Assembly: GCA_028583685.1 (NCBI GenBank)
Contig: JAMXIF010000221.1
Coordinates: forward strand, 437,362 to 501,361
DNA length: 64,000 bases
Reading direction: 5' to 3'
DNA from: Petaurus breviceps papuanus
Lineage: Eukaryota > Chordata > Mammalia > Diprotodontia > Petauridae
Below, one piece after another: positions 1 to 10,539 of this stretch. Numbering within the stretch: the stretch's first letter is position 1; each line of letters starts with the position of its first letter. The notes below the pieces were generated by a model. That model was not told the origin of the DNA, did no database searches, and saw nothing but the letters and a program-made list of their open reading frames with translations. The position numbers were made by a program, and so were the translations under genes.

Positions 1-1009
1 AGGTATATTCATTTCTATCTCCATTCAGTTTTCTCCAGTGGTCTCTCTTATCTACCCTTTTCTAAAATTCTATTCGTCTTCTTACCTTCTTTCTTCTTTA
101 TTTTGATGTTAGATTTATCAAGTTCAGAGAAGGGGAGGTTGAGGTCACCCACTAGTATAGTTTTACTGTTGATTTCTTCCTGTAACTCCCTTAACTTCTC
201 CTCTAAGAATCTGGATGCTATACCACTTGGTGCATATATATTTGGTAATGAAATTTCTTCATTGTCTATAGTTTCTTTTAACAGGATATAGTTTCCTTAT
301 TTCTTTTGTTAGATCTGGTTTTGTTTTTGCTTTGTCTGAGATTAGGATTGTTACCCCTACTTTTTTTTACTTCAGTTGAAGCATAATCTACTCCAACCTT
401 TCACCTTTACCCTGTGTGTATTCCCCTGTTTCAAATGTGTTTCTTATAAACAACATATTGTAGGATTATGATTTTTAATCCATTCTGCTGTTTCTGCTTT
501 ATGGGAGAGTTCATCCCATTCACATTCACAGTTATGATTATTATCTTTGTCTTTTTCTCTATCTTTTCCCCCCTTTTTATGATTTTATTTCTCCCTTTTC
601 CCTTACACTCCTCAAAAGAATTTTGCTTTTGAACATCACCTGCCTCAATCTTACCTCCCCTTTATCAGCCCCCCTCCTTTTTCTTTCCCTTTCCCATTAC
701 TATTTCTTCCCTCCCTTCTAATGACCCTTCCCTTTTTTTCCCCTTTCCCCTCCTACTGCCTGAAGGGCAAGTTATATTTCTATACATAACTGAGTATGTT
801 ACTCCCTTCTTGAGCCAAATCCAATGAGAGTAAAGTTCAAACAATGTTCATCTCCTTCCCTTCTTTCCCTCTACTGTAATATGCTTTTGTTCCTCTTGCT
901 GTGCTATATTTTACCCCTTTCTGTCTTTCTTTCCTCTTCTTCTATTACAATCCCTTTGCACCCTTTAATTAGTTTTTTTTTATCATCACATCAGTTAATT
1001 TATACCCAC

Positions 1010-1013
1010 ACCC

Positions 1014-1062
<49 letters not shown>
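1010..1062. repeat. (TG)n dinucleotide tract
   Basis: About 20 uninterrupted TG units followed by a short TA/TG tail, inside the inter-ORF part of the antisense L1. It generates spurious open frames on both strands. Confidence 0.95.
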
Positions 1063-1064
<2 letters not shown>

Positions 1065-1833
1065 ATATGTCTATATCCCTTTTAAGTGTTGTAATAAAAA
1101 TACAAGTCTCCAGATTTACAAGTAATTGTATTGATACTTGTAAATGTCCCATGTAGGGATATAAACAGTTCACCCTTATTGAGTAACATGTTTTTTTTTT
1201 CAATATACCCTTACCCCCCCCCTCCCCCCCCCATGCTGTTTACCTTTTTATGCCTCTTTTGATACTTTTATATTTGAAGTCTTGTATTTGAGTCTTGAAT
1301 CTTGTATTTGAAGATCAAATTTTCCATTGAGCTCTGGCTTTTTCATCAGGAACTTCTGGAAGTCTCTTATTTCATTGAATGTCCATCTCCTTGCCTGAAA
1401 GACTATGCTCAGTTTTGCTGAGTAGTTAATTCTTGGTTGTAATCTAAGCTCTTTTGCCTCACAGAATATCATATTCTAACCCTTCCAATCTTTTAATGTA
1501 GAAATTCCAAGGTCCTTTGTGATCTTTGTCATTCCACAATATTTGAATTGTTTCTAATTCTGGCTGCTTGTAGTATTTTGTCCTTGACCAGATAGTTCTG
1601 GAACTTGGCTACAATATTCCTTGGTATTTTAAATTTGGGATCTCTTTCTGGGGGTGATTAGTGGATTATTTCAATGACTGTTTTACCCTCTGGTTCAAGG
1701 ACCTCGGGGTAGTTTTCCTTGATGATTTCTTGGAAGATACTGTCCAGGCTCTTTTTTTCATCATGGCTTCTAGGTACACCAAAAATTCTTTGATTCTTTC
1801 TCCTGGATCTATTTTCAGGTCAGTTGTTTTTTC

Positions 1834-2255
1834 TTTTTTTTTTTTTTAAGCAATTGGGGTTAAGTANNNNNNNNNNNNNNNNNNNNNNNNNNNNNNNNNN
1901 NNNNNNNNNNNNNNNNNNNNNNNNNNNNNNNNNNNNNNNNNNNNNNNNNNNNNNNNNNNNNNNNNNGCAATTGGGGTTAAGTAACTTGCTCAAGGTTACA
2001 CGGCCAGTTATTTCTGGGTGTGGTGCTGAGTATCGGAGCCCGGATTTGATCCAGGTCATCCCGACACTGGAGCCGGTGCTCTTACTCGCTGAGCTACCTG
2101 GCCGCCCCTAAGCAATTGGGGTTCAGTAACTTGCTCAAGGTTACACGGCCAGGTGTTTCTGGGTGGGTGCTAAGTGTCTGAGCCCAGGATTCAATCTCCA
2201 GGTCTTCTCAACACTAGAGCCAGTGCTCTTACTTGCTGTGCTACCTGGCTGCCCC
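1834..2255 (-). mobile_element. Head-to-tail SINE dimer containing an assembly gap
   Basis: Two antisense copies of a tRNA-derived marsupial SINE lie head to tail (copy 1 resolved at 1967-2108, copy 2 at 2109-2255), preceded by a T-run that is the A-tail on the minus strand. A 14-bp target duplication, TCAGTTGTTTTTTC, lies at 1820-1833 and again at 2256-2269, so the whole unit went in as one insertion into L1 ORF1. The two copies are of different subtypes. The same type-1/type-2 pair recurs at 47.6-47.9 kb. Confidence 0.85.
1867..1966. other. Assembly gap (100 N)
   Basis: Exactly 100 N. Both flanks carry the same SINE sequence (GCAATTGGGGTTAAGTA), so the gap may hide another SINE copy or may be an artefact of repeat overlap. 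Confidence 0.99.
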
Positions 2256-2859
2256 TCAGTTGTTTTTTCAATGAGATATTTTACATCTTCTTCTATTTTT
2301 TCATTCTTTAGATTTTGTTTGACTGATTCTTGATGCCTCATAGAGTCATTAGCTTCTACTCGACCAATTCCAATCTTTTATGAATTGTTTCCTTCAGTTA
2401 ACTTTTTAACTTACTTTCACATTTGACTAATTTTACTTTTTATAAAGTTGTTTTCTCCAGTTAGGTTTTGTACCTTCTTATTTATTTGGTCAATTATAAT
2501 TTTTAAGGAATTACTTTCTTCAGTGATTTTTTTTTTCCATTTTGTCAATTGTATTTTTTAAAAAGAATTGATCAATTTTTCTTCTACCTCTCTAATTTGA
2601 CTTTTAAAATCTTTCTTGAACTCTTCTAAGAATGCTTTTTGGACTTGAGACCAGTTCATGTTCCCATTTGAGATTTCAGATGTGGGTATAGTGTCAATGC
2701 TGTCTTCTTTTGAATTCATATTTTGATCTTCTCTATCCCCATAGCAAGAATTTTTGGTCTTTGCTTAAGGTGCTTTTTGCCCATTGTGATTACTTTTTTT
2801 CCCCTGGCTTTTAAAGTGGATCTCAGCTTCTGTAGCACAGATGGCTCTGTCCCATGCTT

Positions 2860-3024
2860 ATTTTTTTTCCCCTTTTGGAGGGCAATTGGGGTTAAGTAAC
2901 TTGCCCAAGATTACACGGCTAGTTTTTTGTGTGTGCGTGTTAAGTGTCTGAGGCCAGAACCAAACTTGGGTCCTCCTGCCTCCGGGGCCGGCGCTTTATT
3001 CACTGTGCCACCTCGCCGCCCCTA
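2860..3024 (-). mobile_element. tRNA-derived SINE in L1
   Basis: Antisense SINE with a T-run at its left end and the tRNA-like head at its right end (near 3020). It is flanked by an imperfect 10-bp target duplication, TCCCATGCTT at 2850-2859 and TCCCATACTT at 3025-3034. It is a subtype different from the dimer at 1.8-2.3 kb. Confidence 0.85.
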
Positions 3025-3596
3025 TCCCATACTTCTTGTTCTGGGGGCTTGGGGCCTGGTTATTGACTTTGTGTGCTGGGGCCTCTAGTTCTGGCAGCTA
3101 GAATGCTGTAGTTTACCTGGTGCTGAGTTGGAGCTGGTTGGTGTGTGCCAAGGAGAGGTGAGGTCTTTCTGTGTTTTCCCAGGGTTACACTGAAGTTTGT
3201 AGTATGAGGTGTTGGTGATTGGTGGTCTGCCCACTGGAGGTCTCCTCCTCCCCTAGGGCTGCACTAGAGCACAGGCAGGCTCAGCTTCTGGTGGATGCCT
3301 GTCCACAGTGGTGTCTGCCAATTCACCTGGCTGTGCAAAGGCCCATTGGCGCCTCAGGCTCAGGATCTCCGGCTGGTCTGCTGGGTTGGGACTTGCTGCT
3401 GGCTTGCTGGGATACCTCCTGTCCTATGATGGTCCCCTTCAGTCACAGCAAGAGTGACCTTACCTGTTAAGGCCCCTATTCTCTGGAGCTAAAAGACTGC
3501 CACACCCCATCTTTCTACAGCTCCACTTTCAGGACTTTTCCTGGGGCAGTATTTCCTGGATTTTTCAAGATCATCAAGGGAGGGTGAGAGTGACTT

Positions 3597-3990
3597 CTGG
3601 TTTTTCCCATTACAGGTAATGCTTGATCTTGGTAGGTAAAGACTATTTGTCATTTTAAGAAAGGTTCCATCGATTCTAGTGGTGCTTTTAATATGAACAG
3701 GTGTGGTATTTTGTCAAAGGCTTTTTCTGCATCTCTTGAGATAATGGTTTGTGCTGTTTTTGTAATTGACATGGTCAGTTATACTGATAGTTTTCCTAAT
3801 ATTGAACCAGCCCTGCATTCTTGGTATGAACTCCACCTGGACATAGGGCATGATCCTGGGATGTGTTGCTTTAGTTTCTTTGCTAGCAAATTCTATAAAA
3901 TGTTTGCATCAATATTCATTAGGGAAATTGGTCTATAGTTTTCTTTCTCTGAGTATGCTCTCCCCAGTTTTGGTAGCAAAACCATATTTT
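3597..3990 (-). mobile_element. L1 ORF2 reverse-transcriptase fragment
   Basis: Antisense sequence matching the L1 ORF2 RT stretch that precedes the FADD box, recognised from the conserved reading in other mammals. Open frames are broken. It abuts the 5'UTR of the L1 to its left, so it belongs to a separate, older insertion. Confidence 0.7.
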
Positions 3991-4007
3991 ACTGTAGAAG
4001 GAATTTG

Positions 4008-4560
4008 ATAGGACTCAGAAGGTTGGATTTTAATTAGAACTTGGAAGTCAAGGAGGTCAGTAGCTGGAGAAGAGGAGGGAAAGCATTCCAGGCTTGGAGA
4101 CAACCAGAGAAAATGCCAAGAGGTGGAGGGTCTTGTTTGTGGAATGGCCAGGAAGGCAGTATTACTGGATGGAAAAGTACGGATTGAGGAGTGAGGAGTA
4201 AAGAGACAGGAAAGGTAAGAGGGGGGTAGGTTAGGAAGGGCTTCAAAAGCCAAACAGAGCATTTTGTGTCTGATCCTGGAGGCAATAAGGAGCCAGTGGA
4301 GGTTATGGGGCGGGGGGGCAGTGTGTGTGACGTGGTTGGGCCTATGCTTAGGAAAATTCCTTTGGTGGCTGAATGAAGGATGGACTGGAGGGGAGAGACC
4401 TGAGGCAGGCAGACTCCACTCCAGCCACAGCAGCTACTGCAATTAGCCAGGTGTGAAATGATGAGGGCCTGCATTAGAGTAGGGATCACCTTCTTTTCTT
4501 GCATTTGCATTCCCGGTACTGAGCACATAGTGAGTGCTTAATGCATGCTCTGTCCCCCTA
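4008..4560 (+). repeat. Ancient interspersed repeat 'R', copy 1
   Basis: A diverged repeat recognised because further copies lie at 4930-5735, 7485-7640 and 22256-22600. Shared landmarks are 'AGCATTCCAGGC', 'GGAAAGG' and a segment reading 'GATCCTGGAGGCAATA'. No open frame is supported. I do not know its family name, and it is probably shared across mammals. Confidence 0.6.
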
Positions 4561-4929
4561 CATATTTATCTACTTGCCCTTCTGTCTACATACCATCTAT
4601 CTATTGATTGGTCAGTCTATCTATGTACTAGTATAGTACTAGCTGGTGGGTTGATGGGGCAGTCCAGAGACTGAGTAATATCTAAGTGAAAATGAATTTA
4701 TTTTTGAAGGGGTTATCAAAGGAAGATTCATGAAGATTCAGTTGCTTTTGTCTCACTCTCATCTGAGAAGCAGTGTCTGCCTAGGAGAATCAAAGGTCCC
4801 AGAGGACACAGAGTGCTTGCTACCCCTGGTGCCAGCCTGCTGTTGGCACTGCCCACAAACCAGCCCTGACTCAGACTTGTATATGTCCCTTAGTCCAAAT
4901 ACTAACTCTAACATCAGTGCCACCTCAGA
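4561..4929. other. No recognised feature
   Basis: Contains a short degenerate TCTA-rich patch (4560-4640). The rest shows no feature I can name. A 123-residue open frame at 4730 has no recognisable domain and overlaps repeat sequence. Confidence 0.5.
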
Positions 4930-5735
4930 CTCTCAATCTACTCCAAGTCTTCTATGTGCCAGGTGCTATGCTAAGCCCTGGGCATGCAAAGAGAGGCAAA
5001 AGACAGAACCTGCCCTCAAGGAGCTTATAATCGAATGGGGGAGGCAGCATGCAAACACATACATAGAAAGCAAACTATATTTAAGGGTAATTATACAATA
5101 ACCAAGAAAAGGAAGGTGGTGGCATTAAACAGGGTTTGGAGGAAAGCTTCCTGTACAAGGCGGGGCTTCAGCTGGAACTTAAGGGAAGCCAGGGAGGTCA
5201 GGAGGTAGATAGAAGGAAGGAGAGCATTCCAGGCTGGAAGGATGGCCAGAAAAAAGACCCAGAGCCCAGAGATGGAATATCTTGTCAGTGGCAGATCCAG
5301 AAGGCCAGTGTCACCAGATCAAAGAGGGAGGAGGGAAAAGCCTGGAAAGGTGGGGTGAGGCTGGGTCAGGAGGGGCTCCGAACACCAAACAGCATTTTGC
5401 ATTTGATCCTGGAAGCAATAGGAAGCCACTGTGGTTTATTAAGTAGAAGGTGGTGAAATTTTGGGACCTGCATTTTAGTACCTGAATGGAGGCTAGATGG
5501 GAGCAGGGAGAGACGCATCACAGTGGGCTGACTCCCCAGAAGGCTATGGCAATAACCCAGGCGTGAGGTAACGAGGGCTTGCGCAAGGGTGAGGACAATG
5601 TCCGAGGGCAGAATGAGGCATATCCCAGGGATGTTGCAAAGGTGAAATCAACAGGCCTTGGCAGCAGCTTGGAGATGGGGGCTGATGGTGGTGAGAGATA
5701 GTACAGATCGATTCTCTGCTCCTTGTGCCAGATCT
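4930..5735 (+). repeat. Ancient interspersed repeat 'R', copy 2
   Basis: The longest copy in the window. It starts near 'TATGTGCCAGGTGCTATG', passes 'CTCAAGGAGCTTATAATC' and continues through the part shared with copy 1 (5200-5580). Several hundred bases align by eye with 4008-4560, which fixes both as one family. Confidence 0.6.
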
Positions 5736-5739
5736 GGTC

Positions 5740-5815
5740 TAACAACGAACACCAAGGAAACAGAGGTTTTCCACCAGCCAGCACCACACCATCCGAATGG
5801 GAATGATGTGAACCT
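5740..5815 (+). mobile_element. Short RTE LINE fragment
   Basis: Reads as the RTE segment 'xxKTEVxHQPAP', also seen intact-frame at 35575-35600 and inverted near 50950. Only about 75 bases remain. Confidence 0.55.
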
Positions 5816-6269
5816 GCTGCTTTGGCTCTGAAGCTAAAAAACCACAGTGGCCTGCACTGAGTTGTAGACAGAGGAAGTTGTGATGAGAAGTAGAGAGCCA
5901 TTGATTTGCTTTGAGTGATGACCCCAAGCATATGTGTCAGAATGGCTGTAAAGCCAGCCCTCCACCAGTCAAGGACAAATGCCAAGAAGTGTACTCTACC
6001 CTTCGAAAGGAAACACTCAGAGCCCAAGTTTGCCTTTCAAATAAGCCTTAGAACAGGCTACATTCAGCCCTGGAAGACCTCAAGTAAATGATGCATCAGT
6101 CTCTCTCCTTGGACCTGCAAAGCCCGTGTTTCCAGAAGTCTCTGACCAGAGACCAGGCTGAGTGAAAGTGTCTGGCTCCAGCTTCACCAGAGCAGGCCCT
6201 CAGTAGATCACTTCTGGAAAGCAGTGGCTTCCCTCCTCTTGGATCCTTGTTGCTACTGAACAGAGAACA

Positions 6270-7005
6270 CAGAAGTGGTTTCAGTCCATTCATATTTGCT
6301 GTTCTGATACTGTGTTCATATCCAGCTGTTAGTCTTGTCAGACCTCAGGATTCAGATTCCTTGGTCTTGACATCCCAGCTTCCAAAGCTTCTTGATGAGT
6401 CCACACTGACCTTTGGGTACTCAGCAGGTGTGTGGTCACTGGAACTTGGGCAGAGCCAAGGGAGTAGGAGCAAGAGGGGTAGTTAAAAGGACCCAGGAGA
6501 GAGCGCTCACCCACCCCGGAGAGATCTGCTTGCATGGAGAATCCCAGCAAGTTTGCGTTTTTGAAGGGAGTCTCTCTCATTCCCAGCTTTCACAACGTGG
6601 AGGCTATTGAAAGAATGCAGGATGAGTTTGAGGCTGGGGACAAAGATGTCACTATAATGATCTACCCCAAGTCAGGTAAAGAGCAGGGTGCAGAAACAGG
6701 ACAGGGGGAGGGAGGTTAGAAGATGTGAGCTTTCCGCTATTCCTTCATATTCCAAGGGCTCAGATCTCAGAGAACAAAGGGACTTCAGACTGCAGCTATT
6801 TGGAGACCAGAGATTGCTGACCTTTGGTGTGCCATGGCTCCTTTGGCAGACAGTTTGCTAAAGTTCCTTATCAGAATAAGATTTTTGAAATAATTGAAAG
6901 AAAAATGCTAATTTGAAAACAAAGATGTCCCCCTCAAGTTCAGGATCCTGTGAAATCTCTTCAGATTCCCCTGGAGGTCCATGGACCTCAGGTTAAGAAC
7001 TCAAG
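6270..7005 (+). repeat. Segmental duplication, exon-1 block (copy A)
   Basis: Aligns with 43460-44175 across the 5' flank, first coding exon and start of intron 1 of the sulfotransferase. Matching landmarks include 'AGCTTCCAAAGCT' upstream and 'GAAATAATTGAAAG' downstream. The homology resumes at 7262-7640 against about 44800-45100, after different transposon insertions in the two copies. Confidence 0.8.
6534..6675 (+). pseudogene. SULT2-like copy A, coding exon 1
   Basis: An intact open exon starts at ATG 6534, giving MENPSKF..., and ends in the 5'-phosphosulfate loop YPKSG, which binds the PAPS sulfate. The exon stops at 6675 with donor G|GTAAAG in phase 1, exactly where SULT2 genes split the Gly codon. 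It encodes 47 residues plus one base. The middle part (DEFEAGDKDV) corresponds to the usual 'DEFxxxDxDVxIxTYPKSG' block. The start is chosen by alignment to the family and because copy B has the equivalent position. No upstream promoter motif was identified. The exon itself has no lesion, but the rest of copy A does. Confidence 0.85.
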
Positions 7006-7011
7006 GTAGAA

Positions 7012-7262
7012 ATAGAATGCCTTGGAGCCAACGAGGTGGTACAGTGGAGTCAGAAAGACTCATCTTTGTGAGTTCAAATGTGACCTCAGACATTTATTAA
7101 CAGTGTGACTCTGGGCAAGTCACTTCACCTTGTTTGCCTCAGTTTCCTCATCTGTAAAATGAACTGGAGAAAGAAATAGCAAATCACTACAGTATCTCTG
7201 CCAAGAAAACCCCAGATAGGGTCATAAAGAGTCAGGCATGACTGAAACTACTGAGTAACCAC
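7012..7262 (+). mobile_element. CORE-SINE with BovB/RTE tail (MAR1-like)
   Basis: A tRNA-like head (about 7020-7090), a CORE-type middle containing 'CCTCAGTTTCCTCATCTGTA', and a 3' tail reading 'AAATAGCAAATCACTACAGT' that matches the 3' end of BovB-type RTE LINEs. This fits a marsupial SINE mobilised by RTE. It sits in intron 1 of SULT2 copy A and is absent from copy B. Confidence 0.75.
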
Positions 7263-7484
7263 AATGGGGCCCAAGAAGGGAAGAAACTGGCCAGAAGTCA
7301 TCAGTCTCCCAAAGAAAAGGCAGAGAAGTCCTAGAACACCGTGGCCTCTCCATGGTGTCCTGATCCTCTTTCAAGGACACCCCATGGGACCAGGCTGAAT
7401 TCGTGCGCTTGTTCCAAAGGAACAATGAGCTTTACCATAGGCGATCAGCATCACTGGTAGTCATGGAAAGGAGTCCCTTTCCAG

Positions 7485-7640
7485 TCTTCTTACAGAAAGG
7501 AAGGCACAAGTAATTGGGAGTTTCAGGAACCAGGGAAGGTAAGAGGCAGAGTTGAGGAGGGAGAGCGTTCCAGGCACAGGAAACACAGCCAGTGCAAAGG
7601 CGGTTAGAATTGGGAGATGTAAATATGTGGCCTGATTTCA
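7485..7640 (-). repeat. Ancient repeat 'R', partial copy 3
   Basis: Contains 'GAGAGCGTTCCAGGCACAGG' and neighbouring landmarks of repeat R. It is short and diverged, and its orientation is uncertain. Confidence 0.45.
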
Positions 7641-8149
7641 TGTTGTTCAGTTATGGTTGGGGTGCGCCCATTCTGTACAACTCTGTGAAACAAATCCTAG
7701 AGACATAACTAGACTTGCATGAAAGAATGCTTGAGAGATGTATTAAAGCATCACCAGTCATGGGTAAGGTCCATCACTGATGGGACTGGAAGGATAAGGC
7801 AGAGATTTCTGGGCCATAAAGGTTGAATAGGACTTTGGAGAGTTGGGGATGGGAAGTGCGTTCTGTGCTTTGAGGTCAGCAAGGCATCAGAGAGCATTTC
7901 TGGGGGTGGGCAAGCAAGGCTGTAGCATGGCATATATATGAGGTACAGCTACAGTACCCCTTTGTCTTGTGGGTCTGAGAACTTGGGTTCTAATCCCAGT
8001 CATACCATTTACGTGCGAGCTAGGTGACCTTCAAGAGATCTTGAAGTGTTATAGATAGAGAAGTGTTGGACGTAGAGTCAGAAAGGCCTGGCTTGGATTG
8101 TTGCCTCTTCTGGAGTTTTCTGTTGGAATGTAAACTCCAATCTGGGTTT
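7641..8149. other. Intron 1 remnant with MIR-like scraps
   Basis: Intron 1 of SULT2 copy A. Two short MIR-like pieces (about 7965-8035 and 8045-8100) show the 'GGTTCTAATCCCAG' type of B-box-like core. Nothing else is recognised. Confidence 0.4.
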
Positions 8150-8503
8150 TCAACTCTTCTATGAACTGAGTTATTTACATGTTGCCTTTCACCTTGGACG
8201 ATGAACTGCGATGTGGGAGGGGCTGTCCTTTCGCCTTCTTTGGTTTCTTGGCATTCAGCACAGTGCCTGGCATCCGGTAAATGCCCAGGAGATGTTGGGT
8301 GAGGGGCTGTATGAGCTTCACTGTGGCCACTGCACTATCCAGGCAAGTTTGAGCTCCATGTCGGGAAACCTTGACAAGATTCGCTATGGCAAGTAGAGCG
8401 GGGCAGTCTTCCCTCAATGGCCTGTTTGGATATGGGCAGGACTGAACCTGTGAGGTGTCTGATTCTCTGAATGAAATGTTCCTGACACTCCTCCATCATG
8501 CAG

Positions 8504-8694
8504 GAACTCAATGGATGATAGAGATCCTCAGCCTGATCTACTCAGAAGGGGACCATACCTTCTGGAGACTTTCTCCCTGGATAGAGATTCAATATAGCAT
8601 TAACATGGTCACGAATAAAGCAGACCCAAGGCTCCTCACTTCCCAGCTCCCAATTCAGCTCTTCCCTAAGCCCTATTTCACCAGTAGGCCCAAG
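8504..8694 (+). pseudogene. SULT2-like copy A, coding exon 2 (catalytic His lost)
   Basis: The acceptor CATGCAG| precedes an exon in phase with exon 1, giving YPKSG-TQW. It reads through IEILSLIYSEGD and ends ...PYFTSRPK before donor |GTGAGC in phase 0. At 191 bp it is 18 nt shorter than the 209-bp sister exon at 57464. The deletion is in frame, just before SPWIE. The SULT2 catalytic His sits in S-H-L-P-x-Q-L-F-P-K. Here the motif reads S-Q-L-P-I-Q-L-F-P-K, with CAG at 8644-8646, so the base catalyst is missing. With this change the encoded product should have little or no sulfotransferase activity. Confidence 0.85.
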
Positions 8695-10055
8695 GTGAGC
8701 ACATGAGGCCCCCAATTAACATTGAAAGACACAGAGATCTAGGAGTTGGAGGGAGGATGGGCTGGAGAGAGGCTGGAGCTGCACTCCTGGTTCATATTCC
8801 ATGGCAATTCAGGGAAGGGAGGAGGCAGATGGAAGAATCTCTCTGCTCCCCATCCTCTACACACCGCCCTAATCATCTTCCTAATGGTCCCCTCTGACCA
8901 TGTCACTGCTCACTTCTGCCTCTGGCAACTAAGGGCAAAGGCCTGTGGAGAATAATCAGAAGGACATGAAAGGGAAGAAGATGGATGTGTGGAGCTGTTT
9001 GGGATGGCATTGGAAGAAAGCCAGAGATTGAACTGGAAAAGGGCAAATTTGGGAGGAATTGAGAAGGTTCCTTTAAAATGAGGAGTAGTCGGGAGGGACT
9101 CAGGAGAGACAGAGGAGCTCTTCTTCCAGTATCTGAGGGGCCGTCATGGGGAGGAGAGGTTGGTTTGTGATGCCTGGCCCCAGAGGAGAGAGCCAGGAGC
9201 AATTTGGGGAAGTTCCAAAGGGTCAACTGAGGTTAGACGTCAAGAACAAATTCTTAATAACTGGAGCCATCACGGTGTGGAGGAGGCAGAATCCCCATTC
9301 CTGGGTATCTGGAGGCAAAAGTTGGGAAGACATTTGTTGGGACATAATCGTGATTATTCCTTTTTTCTGAAAATGTTAGTTTTCATGCAGACCCTAGTGA
9401 AAAACAATATCCTCAATGTGATGAATACAGGTTTTTGGCAGACCTCTAGGTCACGTCAAAATAAAACAAGCAGATTATTAGACAGGAACATTAGACATGC
9501 TCTTCCAGAAAATTCTCAACCATATACTAGTCTCTTCTCCAATCAAATAGTACAATACGTTATGTCTGCTGGTTAGTCTAAATCACTTCATTTTTGTAAC
9601 AAAGGAATGAAGATGCAGCCCATTTCGACTCCTAGGATGAAAAATGCTTTGGCTGGTTCTTCAGAAGGGTCTCAGTGAACAGTCTGGATAATTTCCAAAG
9701 CAACAGTCCAATGGCTGCATGACTTCCCAAGAGCACCATGATGTCACAATGGAATGCTCGGGGATTCCCTGTCCTCTGCACAAATGGTGGGAAATCATGC
9801 TACTAAAATGTGTGCTAGAATGGCCCAGTGTCCTACATGGGTTCTTCAATCTTCATTCTCCCCTTTAACAAAAATTGTCTCCTAGATTCTAACAAGAAAA
9901 TGAAAAAAAAAAAACCCTAGGCAACTAAGGTTGTTACTGAGATTGTTTCAGGGACCCTCCTACATCCACATCCAAGCTGTTTCAAGGTTACTTATGTACT
10001 GCTGGGTTTTAGCCTTTGTTCAGTTTGACTTTTGGATCATTTTCCTAATCAGATT

Positions 10056-10180
10056 CTCTCCCCCTCCTCCTCCTCCTCCTTCCTCCTCCTTTTTCCTCTT
10101 CCTCCTCCTCCTTTTTCCTCTTCCTCCTCCTCCTTCTTCCTCCTTTTTCCTCCTCCTCCTCTTCTTCTTCATCATCATTG
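10056..10180. repeat. (CCT)n/(TTC)n polypyrimidine microsatellite
   Basis: Nearly pure pyrimidine on the plus strand, made of CCT, TTCCT and TTC units. The corresponding place in the duplicate (58840-58950) is also pyrimidine-rich but different in length. Open frames on both strands here are low-complexity artefacts. Confidence 0.95.
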
Positions 10181-10355
10181 TTGCCTTCATCTTTCTCCTT
10201 TCTCTTGTAAGATATAACATGGATCTTGAGACTTAGTGTTCATTGTTGTTTGGTCATGCAGTCATGTTGGCCTCTTCATGACCCCATGGACCATGACATA
10301 CCAGGCCCTTCTATCCTCCACTGTCTCTTGAACTCTGTCCAAATACATGTTCATT

Positions 10356-10539
10356 TGGGGGGTGGCTAGGTGGCATAGTAACTGAAGTGCTGGCCCAGGA
10401 GTCAGGAGGACCCGAGTTTGGTTCTGGCCTCAGACACTTAACACCCACACAAAAAAAACTAGCTGTGTAACCTTGGGCAAGTTACTTAACCCCAATTGCC
10501 CTCCAAAAGGCAAAAAAACTACAACCCCCCCCAAAACAC
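10356..10539 (+). mobile_element. tRNA-derived SINE in BovB
   Basis: Plus-strand SINE starting 'GGGGGGTGGCTAGGTGGC' and ending in an A/C-rich tail. It has a perfect 15-bp target duplication, AAATACATGTTCATT, at 10341-10355 and 10540-10554. It contains a small internal A-run expansion. Confidence 0.92.

Larger units (their letters stand above)
1..3590 (-). mobile_element. L1 LINE, 5' part (5'UTR, ORF1, start of ORF2)
   Basis: This is the antisense strand of a marsupial-type L1. Read on the minus strand it runs from a 5'UTR (about 3590-3025), through ORF1 (about 2760-1250: coiled-coil part, then RRM/C-terminal part with the conserved end seen at 1472-1248), through the inter-ORF region (1240-550), into the start of ORF2 (500-1), where the endonuclease segment resembles other mammalian L1 ORF2. 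ORF1 is broken by several stops and by two SINE insertions. The element leaves the window at base 1. The boundary near 3590 is approximate. Confidence 0.8.
8150..10210 (+). repeat. Segmental duplication, exon-2 block (copy A)
   Basis: About 2 kb alignable by eye to 57080-58990: the intron 1 end, exon 2, a conserved L2-like piece (8860-8945 against 57840-57925), 'AACAGTCTGGATAATTT' (9680 against 58460), and the pyrimidine-rich microsatellite near the end. A third partial copy lies at 53125-53530. Divergence is moderate, with many small gaps. Confidence 0.85.

Noticed and set aside
1820-2111. Open frames spanning the N gap
   Set aside because: They are SINE sequence plus unknown bases and cannot code for a supported protein.
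4034-4528. 164-codon minus-strand frame
   Set aside because: It is the antisense of ancient repeat R and not conserved in its other copies.
9160-9576. 138-codon frame in the intron after SULT2 exon 2
   Set aside because: It lies in the duplicated intron. The corresponding part of 57-59 kb is not open, and no domain is recognised.
10020-10236. Low-complexity frames over the CCT microsatellite
   Set aside because: Pure repeat translation (poly-K/E/G or poly-S/P/L).
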